Source: Oscillospiraceae bacterium (GTDB lineage: Bacteria; Bacillota; Clostridia; Oscillospirales; Acutalibacteraceae). From it: a DNA stretch of 64,000 nucleotides. Both the position numbers and the translations under genes were made by a program. Every line of letters begins with the position of its first letter. The first letter of the stretch is position 1. The notes beneath the pieces were generated by a model. That model saw only the letters and a list, made by a program, of their open reading frames with translations, was not told the DNA's origin and did no database searches. The DNA is taken from assembly GCA_031268405.1 (NCBI GenBank), contig JAIRXF010000012.1, positions 1-64,000 of the forward strand, given 5' to 3'. Of the stretch, positions 47,101 to 56,519 are shown in pieces.

Positions 47101-48621
47101 ATGTCAACAAAAATCAAAAATACGCTGCAAAAAAATACATTGTGGTCTAGAATTTTTAGCGAACCTAAAGCTTTGCCGGTTACACAAAACAAGACCGCCG
47201 TATTTCATCGTTATATTTTTTGGAGAAACTCAATTTTTGTAACGTCGTACTTAATTTACCTAATCGCATATTTGTGCAGAAAAAATTTTAATATAGCGGC
47301 ACCACTCACCAGTGGTTTTAATTCTAAAGATATGGGCATAGTTTTAGCGGTTGGTTCAATTGCTTACGGAATAGGAAAATTCATTAATGGTTCTTTTGCC
47401 GACAAAAGCAATGTTAGATTCGCTTTACCAATAAACGCCATGCTGGCTGGAATTTGCAGCGCTCTTATGGCTTTTACGCCTTGGATAAATAAAAACCTTT
47501 TTAAATCTCACACAGCGATGATAGTTTACATGTGTCTTTTTTGGGGGGTTAGTCAGTGGTTTCAATCGGCTCTGTTTCCTTATTGTGCAAAATCACTTGT
47601 TAGATGGTTTCCAAACTCAACCCGGTCAATTTGGTGGGCCAGATGGTCAACTTCTCATGAATTTGGAAGTTTCATAGCCATGAATATTTCTTTGCCAATT
47701 GCCGCTACAACTGAGCATTTCTTTGGAAAATATGGAATAGAAGCCATGTTTATTGTACCATTTATTCTTTCTATGTTGATAGGAATTGTGTCAATTTTTT
47801 CTCTTAGAGACAGACCTATCAGTATAGGACTGCCGGACGTTGAAGAAATCTGTTCAACTAAAATACCAGAACTTACAGATGAAGAAATAAAAGAACAGAA
47901 CAAAGATGCAAATTTAACATATTTTCAGATATTAAAAAAATATGTGTTGAAAAATAAAGTAATATGGAATTTATCATTAATTTATTTTTGTGTGTATGTC
48001 TTTAGAAATGGTCCAGTGGACTGGATTTTTAAAATACTTGTCGATCAACAAAATTCAAATCAAAATTTTAAAACTTTTTCAGAAACGTTGCAAAATTCCA
48101 ACTCTTTAGACGCTTTTAAAGCTTCAACACTGTGTTTAATTGGATTCTTTGGTACATTATTTGCGCCATTTATTTCGGAAAAACTTTTTAAAGGAAAAAG
48201 AGCTCCTGCTAATTTTTGGTGCCTGCTCATAGGCGCAACTTCCTTGGTTGGTGTATGGCTGGGAAGTTCTCCGTTCTCTCCGATAGTTAATAATTTAACA
48301 CTCAAAAATATTGTTGTATTCACCTCGCTTGGAGTAGCAGGCTTTATGGTCTGCGTGCCACAAGTGCTTGTTGGAGGAATCTGTGCAATAGAATCTTCAT
48401 CCAAAAGAGTAGCTTCGGCTGCAACCGGATTTGCAAGTTTGCTCGGATATCTCGGATCCGCTTTCGGTCACGTGGTGAATGGATTTATTTTAAATATTTC
48501 AAAAAACAACTACGGAGACGCAAGACTTATACTTTTATATTGGGGATTGGTTGCCATCTTAGGGGCATTACTTTGCGTACCAATCTGGAATGTCAAAGTT
48601 AACAAAGAATATTCGCATTAA
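47101..48621 (+). CDS. Sugar-phosphate:phosphate antiporter (OPA family, UhpT/UhpC/GlpT-like)
   Basis: Major-facilitator protein of 506 residues with about 12 helices, expected to import an organophosphate ester in exchange for phosphate. OPA signs: 'YLCRKNFNIAAPLTSGFNSK' after helix 1, with the substrate Arg in 'CRKNFN'; 'GIGKFINGSFADK' as the MFS loop; 'WWARWSTSHEFGS' and 'VYVFRNGPVDW' with a second Arg where GlpT and UhpT have theirs. Hexose phosphate is a likelier substrate than glycerol phosphate from overall look, but this is not decisive. A central insert and a charged cytoplasmic loop around 240-275 are visible. Sugar phosphates are common inside host cytoplasm, hence the host-association hint. 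Confidence 0.85.
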   Translation: MSTKIKNTLQKNTLWSRIFSEPKALPVTQNKTAVFHRYIFWRNSIFVTSYLIYLIAYLCRKNFNIAAPLTSGFNSKDMGIVLAVGSIAYGIGKFINGSFADKSNVRFALPINAMLAGICSALMAFTPWINKNLFKSHTAMIVYMCLFWGVSQWFQSALFPYCAKSLVRWFPNSTRSIWWARWSTSHEFGSFIAMNISLPIAATTEHFFGKYGIEAMFIVPFILSMLIGIVSIFSLRDRPISIGLPDVEEICSTKIPELTDEEIKEQNKDANLTYFQILKKYVLKNKVIWNLSLIYFCVYVFRNGPVDWIFKILVDQQNSNQNFKTFSETLQNSNSLDAFKASTLCLIGFFGTLFAPFISEKLFKGKRAPANFWCLLIGATSLVGVWLGSSPFSPIVNNLTLKNIVVFTSLGVAGFMVCVPQVLVGGICAIESSSKRVASAATGFASLLGYLGSAFGHVVNGFILNISKNNYGDARLILLYWGLVAILGALLCVPIWNVKVNKEYSH

Positions 48622-48670
48622 TTTAATTGAAGATTTCTGGCGAATTGCTTTTATAAATACGAATTCAAAC

Positions 48671-49840
48671 TCATTTTGATTGTAAAGAAGTTTTTAAAAA
48701 ATTTTCTAAAACCAAGTCTTGAGCCTTATAATTTGCGTCTAAAGCATCGTCTAGCGAGTTAATTTCGTGAAATTCGTACAGAGAGAATACGCTCTTTATT
48801 AAATCCATCATTTCGAGAAAAGAAATTTTAGAATCAAGAAATAGCTCAACAGCTTTCTCGTCCGCTCCAACCAAAAATGCAGGAGCAGTTCCGCCCAATT
48901 CAATAGCTTTTTTGCATACAGACGGCAACTCAAAAACCTCCTCGTCGAATTTTGCAAAACTAAGACTTTTAAGTTTTACAAAATCCAACTCCACTACATC
49001 TGAATCGAGTCTATCTGGCCAAAGAATTGCGTGTTGTATTGGCAAACCCATATCTATAGACGACATTTGGGCAATTATGCTATTATCTCGGTATTGTACC
49101 ATTGAGTGTATTATACTTTCTTTGTGAACCAAAATTTCTATAGATTGAAAAGGAATCTCGAAAAGACATGACGCTTCAATTAATTCTAATCCTTTGTTCA
49201 TAAAAGAAGCAGAATCTACTGTAATTTTTTTACCCATTTTCCAATTCGGGTGAGCAAGCGTCTCTTCGATTGATACTCTTCTTAAATCCTCACGACTCTT
49301 GCCATAAAAAGGACCTCCCGAAGCGGTTAAAAACACTCTCTTGAGATCACCTTTTTTTCTTGAGCATTCAAGACACTGAAATATGGCGGAATGTTCGCTA
49401 TCTACGGGTAAAATTTTAACTCCCTTATCATTTGCGGCTTTTTTAATTATTTCTCCAGCAGCTACAATTGATTCTTTATTAGCTATTGATATATTCTTGC
49501 CAAAATGTATCGCTTCTATTGTCGGACGAAGTCCCGATATTCCGCCAACAGCATTCAAAACCATATCTGAATCTTTAAAAGACGCAACTTCTAAAATTCC
49601 ATCCTCCGAAGAAACAATTTTTATAAATGTGTCCTTTAAATTTTCTTTTAATTTTAAAGCAGCTTTTTCGTCGTGCATTGAAATAATCTTTGGCTTAAAT
49701 TCTCTAGCTTGTTTTTCCATCAATTCATAATTTTTACCACCAGCAATCGCACATACGTTAATATTAAACCGCTTCGCAATTTCTAACGCACGAGTGCCCA
49801 CCGAACCCGTCGAACCCAATATACATAATCCATTCAACAA
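48671..49840 (-). CDS. dxr: 1-deoxy-D-xylulose 5-phosphate reductoisomerase
   Basis: Makes 2-C-methyl-D-erythritol 4-phosphate in the MEP isoprenoid pathway. The 389-residue protein starts 'LNGLCILGSTGSVGTRALEI' (NADPH loop), then has 'ILPVDSEHSAIFQCLE' with the metal-binding Asp and Glu, 'FLTASGGPFYGKSREDL' and 'HPNWKMGKKITVDSASFMNK'. An AGGTGA site is seven bases before TTG 49840 and ten before TTG 49837; a long frame upstream to 49921 has no conserved residues. The gene is 82 bases upstream of nothing related: gatD ends just before it on the same strand. Confidence 0.93.
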   Translation of the reverse strand: MLNGLCILGSTGSVGTRALEIAKRFNINVCAIAGGKNYELMEKQAREFKPKIISMHDEKAALKLKENLKDTFIKIVSSEDGILEVASFKDSDMVLNAVGGISGLRPTIEAIHFGKNISIANKESIVAAGEIIKKAANDKGVKILPVDSEHSAIFQCLECSRKKGDLKRVFLTASGGPFYGKSREDLRRVSIEETLAHPNWKMGKKITVDSASFMNKGLELIEASCLFEIPFQSIEILVHKESIIHSMVQYRDNSIIAQMSSIDMGLPIQHAILWPDRLDSDVVELDFVKLKSLSFAKFDEEVFELPSVCKKAIELGGTAPAFLVGADEKAVELFLDSKISFLEMMDLIKSVFSLYEFHEINSLDDALDANYKAQDLVLENFLKTSLQSK

Positions 49841-49922
49841 TTGATTGTCACCTTTCCAATAAAAATACCTGAATGATTTTATCGCGAGTAAAGGCGTATT
49901 CGTAAAATAAAAAACAATCAAC

Positions 49923-50681
49923 TCAAACTTCTAAAGTTTTAAGCCTTAATAACGTTAATTCATATGCTCTTCTAACATATGTTTCAAAGCTTTTATTCAA
50001 AATACCCGTATTTGAAATTTCTCTTTTTTTATCATTAAAAACTTCTTCACCTTTAACTCTTTTTAAAAGCAAATCCAAAAAATTTTCAAGAAAATACGGA
50101 TTTCTGACTAAAATTGGGCCTGTTATGTGAGTTCCAAAAAAATTATATTTACGAATACCCTCATATTCAGAATTATAAAAATCACCAAATCCAAAATTTA
50201 CCTTAAAAAAATGGTCTTCTATACCGTGTATTTCTGTACATTTATTGATTGATCCTATGATGGGTTTCGCACAAAATTCAGTTTCAAAAATAACGTCAAA
50301 AGCAAATCTTTTCTTCGATTGCTCGGATGTCTCAAAATCAAAAATCCCAAGTGACTTGTAAAAAGAAGCTTCTGAATAAATATTACGACCAAAAATTTCA
50401 AATGAATTTCCGGTAGCAAGAAAAATAACACCCGATTCTATGAGTTCCAATATCTCTTCGCGATATTTAAATAGATCTTTAACCGCTTGTTTCCGATTAC
50501 TCTCAAGTCCAGAACCAATGTAAACGACGTCGTAAGTTTTAAAATTTATTTCATCTCCAAAGTCCCTTTCCTCTACAGTCACCTGTATCCCTTTGTTTTT
50601 TAAATATAGATAAAGTATTAAGGGATTGGCTCTTTCGCCGTATAGGTTCATAAGATTTGGATATAAATGCAAAACCTTCAT
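49923..50681 (-). CDS. gatD: Lipid II isoglutaminyl synthase, glutamine amidotransferase subunit
   Basis: Supplies ammonia from glutamine to MurT, which amidates D-Glu in lipid II. The protein is 252 residues and begins 'MKVLHLYPNLMNLYGERANP', the usual GatD opening. It has 'YDVVYIGSGLESNRKQAV', 'GVIFLATGNSFEIFG' (in GatD the catalytic Cys is normally in this GxCxxxQ-like loop) and the His-bearing 'YNFFGTHITGPILVRNP'. In this protein the loop reads 'LATGNSFEIFG', so the expected nucleophile Cys is not visible there, which is odd. ATG 50681 was preferred to TTG 50696. murT lies 159 bases upstream. Confidence 0.82.
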   Translation of the reverse strand: MKVLHLYPNLMNLYGERANPLILYLYLKNKGIQVTVEERDFGDEINFKTYDVVYIGSGLESNRKQAVKDLFKYREEILELIESGVIFLATGNSFEIFGRNIYSEASFYKSLGIFDFETSEQSKKRFAFDVIFETEFCAKPIIGSINKCTEIHGIEDHFFKVNFGFGDFYNSEYEGIRKYNFFGTHITGPILVRNPYFLENFLDLLLKRVKGEEVFNDKKREISNTGILNKSFETYVRRAYELTLLRLKTLEV

Positions 50682-50840
50682 CAAATTTCTTACCAACCCT
50701 TTAAATTAAATGCAAATAATTCTTTTAAATCTAAAAATAAATTAATAAACGCCATTAAAATAAAAATTCTCAGAATCCTCTAACAAATTAATTCTTAAAT
50801 ATAAACCCGAAGTATAAATTGATCGTTAATTTTTGAAACC

Positions 50841-52196
50841 TTAAGAATCAATTTCATTCACATCGCATACAGCAACCTCCTCCAAAAACTTATCTTTATC
50901 AGAAAAACATGTAATGACAAAAATCTTTCCCTCGGTGTTATCTCTAAGGTATTTAATGCAATCTGGAATCTTTTCAAAAACTGAAATCTTTTCGATTGGA
51001 ATTTCAGTCAAAGATAAACAAACCGCCAAATCATTGCAATAAAAACCAGAAAGAATGATTTTTTTAACCTTTTCGCTTTTAAACATTTCAAAATCTATAT
51101 CGTAAAACCACGAAATATTATTTGTTGAATACTTCCTGCTTATGTTATCTACAATAATTACAGCTGTGCAAGGTTCATTGTACTCAACTATGACTCTTAT
51201 GGATTGATCGTAAGATACTGAATTTTCATGCTTTGAAATCAACAAAACACCATTATATTTGTCTAAATCAAACTTTACCACTCGAAAAATTTTAGAAACA
51301 AAACTTTCAAGTGATTTGCAAATATCCTCCGCTTTTATTCCTAAAAGATTAGATCCAGCAAAAGCAGCGAGCAAATTATAATAAAAACCAATCGAGATAT
51401 TTTCGAAAGAAATTTTTATTTTATACTCGTTGTTTATTAAAAAACCTTCTTTTTCTTCTTCTGTATAATTTCCGGTATACTGAGTTTTGGCAGTTTTAAA
51501 GCCACAATTTTCGCAGCAAAATTTACCAATGTGATTGTAATGATAATATTCATATTCAAGAAAATTTTTACATTTTGGGCAAAACTTACCGTCATTATAT
51601 ACGCTCGTTATTTCTCTTGTGGTACCAATCATGTTATCGAATCCAAACCAAACAGTATTTTCTTTGTTGAAACCAAAGCAAGAAACAAGTGGATCATTAG
51701 CATTGAGCACCATTGTTATATCTGTGTTATTCACGCTCTGTTCTATACCTTTGTAAACCCACTCGGGGTTGCCATTTCTAACCTGCTGATCTCTATAAAG
51801 ATTCGTAATCAAAAGGTGGGTCGGTTTAAAAAAATTTAACATGCGTTTCGCAAAATGTTCGTCCGCCTCAAATAAAAATATATCGCTTTTTGCTCTGCCA
51901 AACAGGTTACAGTCGTCAAGTATAAACGTGGTAACACCTTGGATTTGATTGGATCCGCCTTTATTAAAGGCAAATTTTTTGGAATTTTTTTCTAATATGT
52001 GAGCAATCATTTCTACTGTGGAAGTTTTCCCATTACTTCCTGTAACAATCAAAATACGGCGCGGCATTTCAATCTTTTTTAAAATATTTGGGTCGATCTT
52101 TAAGGCAATCTTTCCCGGTAAACTTGTGCCTCTTTTTAGAGCCTTTCCTATAAATCTTAACACTTTACAAACTAAAATAGCCGTGAATTTTTTCAA
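50841..52196 (-). CDS. murT: Lipid II isoglutaminyl synthase, Mur-ligase-like subunit
   Basis: ATP-dependent subunit that amidates the alpha-carboxyl of D-Glu in lipid II. The 451-residue protein has 'LIVTGSNGKTSTVEMIAHIL' as Mur-ligase ATP loop, 'IFLFEADEHFAKRM', a four-Cys zinc ribbon ('CPKC' and 'CENC'; about 207-228) specific to MurT, and a C-terminal DUF1727 domain with 'YNEPCTAVIIVDNISRKYST'. TTG 52196 follows AGAGGAT. gatD is next, as in other Gram-positive bacteria. Confidence 0.92.
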   Translation of the reverse strand: MKKFTAILVCKVLRFIGKALKRGTSLPGKIALKIDPNILKKIEMPRRILIVTGSNGKTSTVEMIAHILEKNSKKFAFNKGGSNQIQGVTTFILDDCNLFGRAKSDIFLFEADEHFAKRMLNFFKPTHLLITNLYRDQQVRNGNPEWVYKGIEQSVNNTDITMVLNANDPLVSCFGFNKENTVWFGFDNMIGTTREITSVYNDGKFCPKCKNFLEYEYYHYNHIGKFCCENCGFKTAKTQYTGNYTEEEKEGFLINNEYKIKISFENISIGFYYNLLAAFAGSNLLGIKAEDICKSLESFVSKIFRVVKFDLDKYNGVLLISKHENSVSYDQSIRVIVEYNEPCTAVIIVDNISRKYSTNNISWFYDIDFEMFKSEKVKKIILSGFYCNDLAVCLSLTEIPIEKISVFEKIPDCIKYLRDNTEGKIFVITCFSDKDKFLEEVAVCDVNEIDS

Positions 52197-52865
52197 ACTA
52201 TCCTCTTCTATCTCTTTTGTACTGTCATCTTATCTTTTCAACAATTCCCGTATGTTCATTCTAACACAGTACAAAAAAATGTCAATAAAACCAACAACTA
52301 AAAACATCGTAAAATAAAAACAATATTCTAATTTAGTGCGTCTTTTCCAAAATCAAATTTTAGAACTTAAAATTGACAACGAAATATTATTATTCAAAGT
52401 GCTATAAGAGCACATCAAAAACCCGCACAAAAAACTGAATGCTGTTCTTAAAAATTTTTATAAAAAGATTTCTGAAGTTATTTGATAAAAGAAAAGAAAA
52501 ATTGTTTCACCGATAAATTAAGCTCTTGTAAAATTCCAGTATTAATTTTTTTATCTGAAAGTATCTTCCAATTAACCACAAAATCCACCGACATTAAACT
52601 CTTAATTTTCTCTCTTTGAAGCAATTATTCTGCGGATTTTTAATTTTTTATTTAAATTCGTTGATTGTTCTTCATTAAAAGAAATCCGTCAACATTAAAA
52701 CTTAAAAAACTAAAATTTTCTAGAATATGATAAATCGTGTTAAATTTTATATTTATTCAAAAAAACCCGCTGCAAAAAATTCAGCATTTGCAGTTAAATC
52801 TATAAATTAAAACATCAGAAGCAACGTAAATCTGAGAAAAAATCACATTTTTATTTGCTTCAAAC
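52197..52865. other. Long intergenic region between murT and tRNA-Arg
   Basis: Very AT-rich, with no supported gene. A phrase like CCGACATTAAACT recurs loosely (52588 and 52687), but no regular repeat or strong hairpin is evident. Confidence 0.45.
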
Positions 52866-52942
52866 TGGTGCGCCAGGAGGGATTCGAACCCCCGGCCTCT
52901 TGGTTCGTAGCCAAACACTCTATCCAACTGAGCTACTGGCGC
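52866..52942 (-). tRNA. tRNA-Arg (anticodon ACG)
   Basis: Minus-strand cloverleaf: acceptor GCGCCAG/CTGGCGC, D-arm with AGTTGGATAGA, anticodon stem TTTGG/CCAAG around the loop CTACGAA (anticodon ACG, normally edited to ICG), variable loop, and T-arm GGGGG-TTCGAAT-CCCTC. Discriminator A and the CCA end are encoded. Confidence 0.93.
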
Positions 52943-53325
52943 TTAAAAACAATAAATTCACATAACCCGGCTATAAGGGTATCACACAGCAAAAAACAAA
53001 TCAAGTTAAGCACACAATAATCAATCCAAGTTTGCTCTGGAAAATTTAGACTATCCCGCACAGGCGAGCGTGAAAAATAACACCGAAAAAGATTAATAAA
53101 ATAATGGTTTCGAAAGAATGGAGAAGTTAAGAGATTTTTTATAGATAAATTTATAAAAATACCTAAATCAAACCATATTTACTACTCTTTTAATGAATTT
53201 AGTTAAAAACCTTAACGAGGAAAAGGGGGAAACTTAAACTTATAGACATAATGTTTTAAATGTCAGTCTAATCAAATTTTAAAAACATAATAACTTTAAA
53301 AATTAAAAATAATTAAGTATTTTCG
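52943..53325. other. Intergenic region between tRNA-Arg and murB
   Basis: AT-rich. It must hold the tRNA promoter on the minus strand and the murB 3' end signals, but none is clear enough to call. Confidence 0.4.
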
Positions 53326-54237
53326 TTAATTTTTTAAAATTTTTATCTCCGTGTCTAATGCTACCCCGCTATTTTTTAAAACCCTATTTTTTGCTAAATT
53401 TATAAGATTTACTACATCTTCGCAGGTAGCTCCACCCGTGTTAACTATAAAACCACTGTGCTTGTCACTAATTTTAGCCCCGCCTATGCTTGTACCTCTT
53501 AATCCGCAATCATCAATAAGCTTCCCAACAAAATATCCAGTTGGTCGTTTAAATATACTACCAGCACTAGGGTAATCCATTGGCTGCTTATCCTTTCTTC
53601 TATTGAACAGTGTATCCATTTTTCTTTGTATTTCGTTTCGATTCGATATTTTTAACTTAAAAACAGCTGTGGTTATTATGTTTTTATTTGTCGAATATAC
53701 ACTTGTTCTATACCCAAAATTAACTAATTCATCTTTGTTGAGAGTTACTTCCTTTAAATTATCATCTACATGAACACACGAAATCAAAACATTTTTTATC
53801 TCTCCATCATAGGCTCCAGCATTCATAAATACTGCGCCGCCAACTGTCGCAGGTATTCCCCAAGCAAATTCCAATCCAGATAAAGAATGTTTTGCAGCAA
53901 ATCGGCATAACTCAGATAACTTTACTCCGGATTTGCAGGAAATTATATCTTCTTTAACAAGTGAAATTTTAAGAAAGTCTCCAGATAATTTAAGTATAAC
54001 CCCTCTGAATCCCTCATCGGGAACCAATAAATTACATCCATTTCCAAGAACATAATATGGTATCTGATTATCGAATATGTACAATAAAATTTTTTTTAGA
54101 GCCCTTAAGCTGTTAACAAATAAAAAAACATCTGCACTACCCCCTATTTTAAACGAAGTATGCTTGCACATTGGTTCGTTTAATAAAATCTTGCAATCAT
54201 AACTTTTAGCAATATCTACTAAAAAATCGTAATTCAT
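53326..54237 (-). CDS. murB: UDP-N-acetylmuramate dehydrogenase
   Basis: FAD/NADPH enzyme that completes UDP-MurNAc. The 303-residue protein is of the short, type II MurB form of Gram-positives: 'FKIGGSADVFLFV' and 'YVLGNGCNLLVPDEGFRG' for FAD, 'GLEFAWGIPATVGGAVFMNA', 'FGYRTSVYS', and 'YPSAGSIFKRPTG' with the catalytic Ser, then 'GGAKISDKHSGFIVN' near the end. ATG 54237 begins the protein. 62 bases separate it from the upstream glnN. Confidence 0.96.
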   Translation of the reverse strand: MNYDFLVDIAKSYDCKILLNEPMCKHTSFKIGGSADVFLFVNSLRALKKILLYIFDNQIPYYVLGNGCNLLVPDEGFRGVILKLSGDFLKISLVKEDIISCKSGVKLSELCRFAAKHSLSGLEFAWGIPATVGGAVFMNAGAYDGEIKNVLISCVHVDDNLKEVTLNKDELVNFGYRTSVYSTNKNIITTAVFKLKISNRNEIQRKMDTLFNRRKDKQPMDYPSAGSIFKRPTGYFVGKLIDDCGLRGTSIGGAKISDKHSGFIVNTGGATCEDVVNLINLAKNRVLKNSGVALDTEIKILKN

Positions 54238-54299
54238 ATTTTACTCCAACAAATATTTTTTCAATTTCAATAAATAAACAATACAACAAATTTTAAAAA

Positions 54300-56396
54300 C
54301 TAAACACTAAACAACAAATCAGAATAAGTAGGATATGGCCAAAATTCCTTGGATACTATATCTTCTAATTTATCAACCACTTCTCTTAATTTATTCATAG
54401 CTCCTATCACCGAATCTTGGTAATACGTAGCTCGTTTAGCCAAATCGCTAATTTTTTTAAAATCGACCGCTTTTTCTAAATTCTCAGTTCTCGTTAGCAA
54501 CTCCCTTGATAAAATTGAAATCTTTTGAGAAATTTCATCTTCAAGATAAGAATTAAGATTTTTATTCAAAAATTTCTTCATCAAAGACACCTTAACAAGT
54601 TCTCTTTGATAATTAATAACACTTGGTATAATCTCTTGTTTGACCATACTAAGCATTGTCTTGGCCTCAATATCTATAATTATACAGTAATTTCTCATAT
54701 CTACATCAAACTTAGATTTAATTTCAGCTTCCGTATAAACCCCGTGTTCCGAAAATAATTTAATATTTTTTTGTTTTTTTAAATGAATCAAAGCATGGAC
54801 TGTTGTTTTTAAGTTCAAAAGACCTCGTTTTTTTGCTTCTTTTTTCCATTCTTCAGAGTAGCTGTTGCCATTAAAAATAATTCTTTTGTGTTGCTTGATT
54901 GTATCTGTAATCAAATCTCGAAGTTGCTCTTCAAGATTTTTAGACTTTTCTAAAATATCGGCAAATTTTCTTAATTCTTCCGCGGTAATTGTGTTTAAAA
55001 TTGTGTTGCAATCTGCAACGGAGGATTTAGACCCCAACATTCTTAGTTCAAACTTGTTCCCCGTAAACGCAAAGGGAGAAGTTCTGTTTCTATCGGTAAC
55101 ATCTCGAAACATATTTGCAAGTACACTCACACCGAGTTCTATTTTTTCACTTCTGTCAGTCTTTGTTTCAAAATAAGTCTGATGATTTTCTAATGCATCT
55201 AAAATTTCAGTCAGTTCATCTCCTAAAAATATCGAAATTATAGATGGAGGAGCCTCGTTTGCACCAAGTCTGTGATCGTTTCCGGCACTTGCAACAGAGA
55301 TTCTCAACAAATCTTGATATTCGTCTGCTGCTTTTATGATAGCACAAAGAAAAAGCAAAAATTGAGCATTTTCATAAGGAGAGCTGCCGGGCTCCAATAA
55401 ATTAACTCCTGTGTTGGTAGAAATAGACCAATTGTTGTGTTTGCCGCTACCATTAATGCCCAAAAACGGCTTCTCATGAAGCAAACAAACAAGATCTTTT
55501 TTATCGGCAACAGACTGCACAACTTCCATCACTATTTGATTATGATCCGTGGCTACATTGGCGCAAGCAAACGTAACCGCCACCTCGTGTTGAGATGGAG
55601 CAACTTCATTATGTTCGGTTTTTGCCGGCACTCCCAACTTCCAAAGTTCGTTGTTTACATCGTTCATAAAATCAATAACTCTTGGCTTTATAGCTCCAAA
55701 ATAATGATCTCCCAATTCTTGGCCCTTAGGAGGACTCAAGCCAAAAAGCGTACGATTGCAAAAAATAAGATCCTTTCTTTTTTTATAAAGCTCTTTGTCT
55801 ATTAAAAAATACTCTTGCTCTGGACCCACGGTTGTAGTTACAGATTCTACGTCTTCATTACCAAACAATTTTAAAACTCTCAGAGCTTGTTTATTTATGG
55901 CTTCCATAGACCTAAGAAGAGGGATTTTTTTATCGAGAGCTTCTCCACTATAAGAATAAAATGCAGTAGGTATACACAGAATGCGGTCTCTGATAAACGC
56001 ATAAGAAGTTGGGTCCCAAGCTGTATATCCACGCGCTTCAAATGTGGCTCTTAAGCCACCAGAGGGAAAGCTCGATGCATCCGGCTCGCCCTTCATTAAT
56101 TCTTTTCCAGAGAATTCCATGATAACTTCGCCACTGTTCTTGCATGAAATAAAGCTGTCATTCTTGCGCGCAGTCACACCCGTCATGGGCTGAAACCAAT
56201 GAGCAAAATGAGTAGCACCTTTCTCCACAGCCCAATTTTTCATTGCGTTTGCAACAATATCTGAGATGTCAGAATCAATATGGCCCCTCGCTTGCGCCAC
56301 AGACTTAAGCTTTTTATATGTATCTTTGGGTAATCTTTTCAGCATAGCCGCATCCCCAAAAACCATACTTCCAAAAATTTCAGAAACACTATCCAT
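54300..56396 (-). CDS. glnN: Glutamine synthetase, type III
   Basis: Makes glutamine from glutamate, ammonia and ATP in a large dodecameric GSIII. The 698-residue length and the blocks 'FPSGGLRATFEARGYTAWDP', 'TVGPEQEYFLIDKELY', 'KTEHNEVAPSQHEVA', 'INGSGKHNNWSISTNTG' and 'GNDHRLGANEAPPSIISIFL' are diagnostic of type III rather than type I. The C-terminal GSIII-specific helical region follows. ATG 56396 has GGAG upstream. No P-II or ammonium transporter gene is near, so its regulation is not visible. Confidence 0.96.
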   Translation of the reverse strand: MDSVSEIFGSMVFGDAAMLKRLPKDTYKKLKSVAQARGHIDSDISDIVANAMKNWAVEKGATHFAHWFQPMTGVTARKNDSFISCKNSGEVIMEFSGKELMKGEPDASSFPSGGLRATFEARGYTAWDPTSYAFIRDRILCIPTAFYSYSGEALDKKIPLLRSMEAINKQALRVLKLFGNEDVESVTTTVGPEQEYFLIDKELYKKRKDLIFCNRTLFGLSPPKGQELGDHYFGAIKPRVIDFMNDVNNELWKLGVPAKTEHNEVAPSQHEVAVTFACANVATDHNQIVMEVVQSVADKKDLVCLLHEKPFLGINGSGKHNNWSISTNTGVNLLEPGSSPYENAQFLLFLCAIIKAADEYQDLLRISVASAGNDHRLGANEAPPSIISIFLGDELTEILDALENHQTYFETKTDRSEKIELGVSVLANMFRDVTDRNRTSPFAFTGNKFELRMLGSKSSVADCNTILNTITAEELRKFADILEKSKNLEEQLRDLITDTIKQHKRIIFNGNSYSEEWKKEAKKRGLLNLKTTVHALIHLKKQKNIKLFSEHGVYTEAEIKSKFDVDMRNYCIIIDIEAKTMLSMVKQEIIPSVINYQRELVKVSLMKKFLNKNLNSYLEDEISQKISILSRELLTRTENLEKAVDFKKISDLAKRATYYQDSVIGAMNKLREVVDKLEDIVSKEFWPYPTYSDLLFSV

Positions 56397-56519
56397 ACAA
56401 AAAACTCCTCCAGCATCACATCTGCAAAAATTTTAAACGTCAAATCCACCAATCCCCATTTGATTTTATGACGATTATTTTAAAAAGTCAACACGTGATT
56501 CATCAAAGCTTTTTTAATT

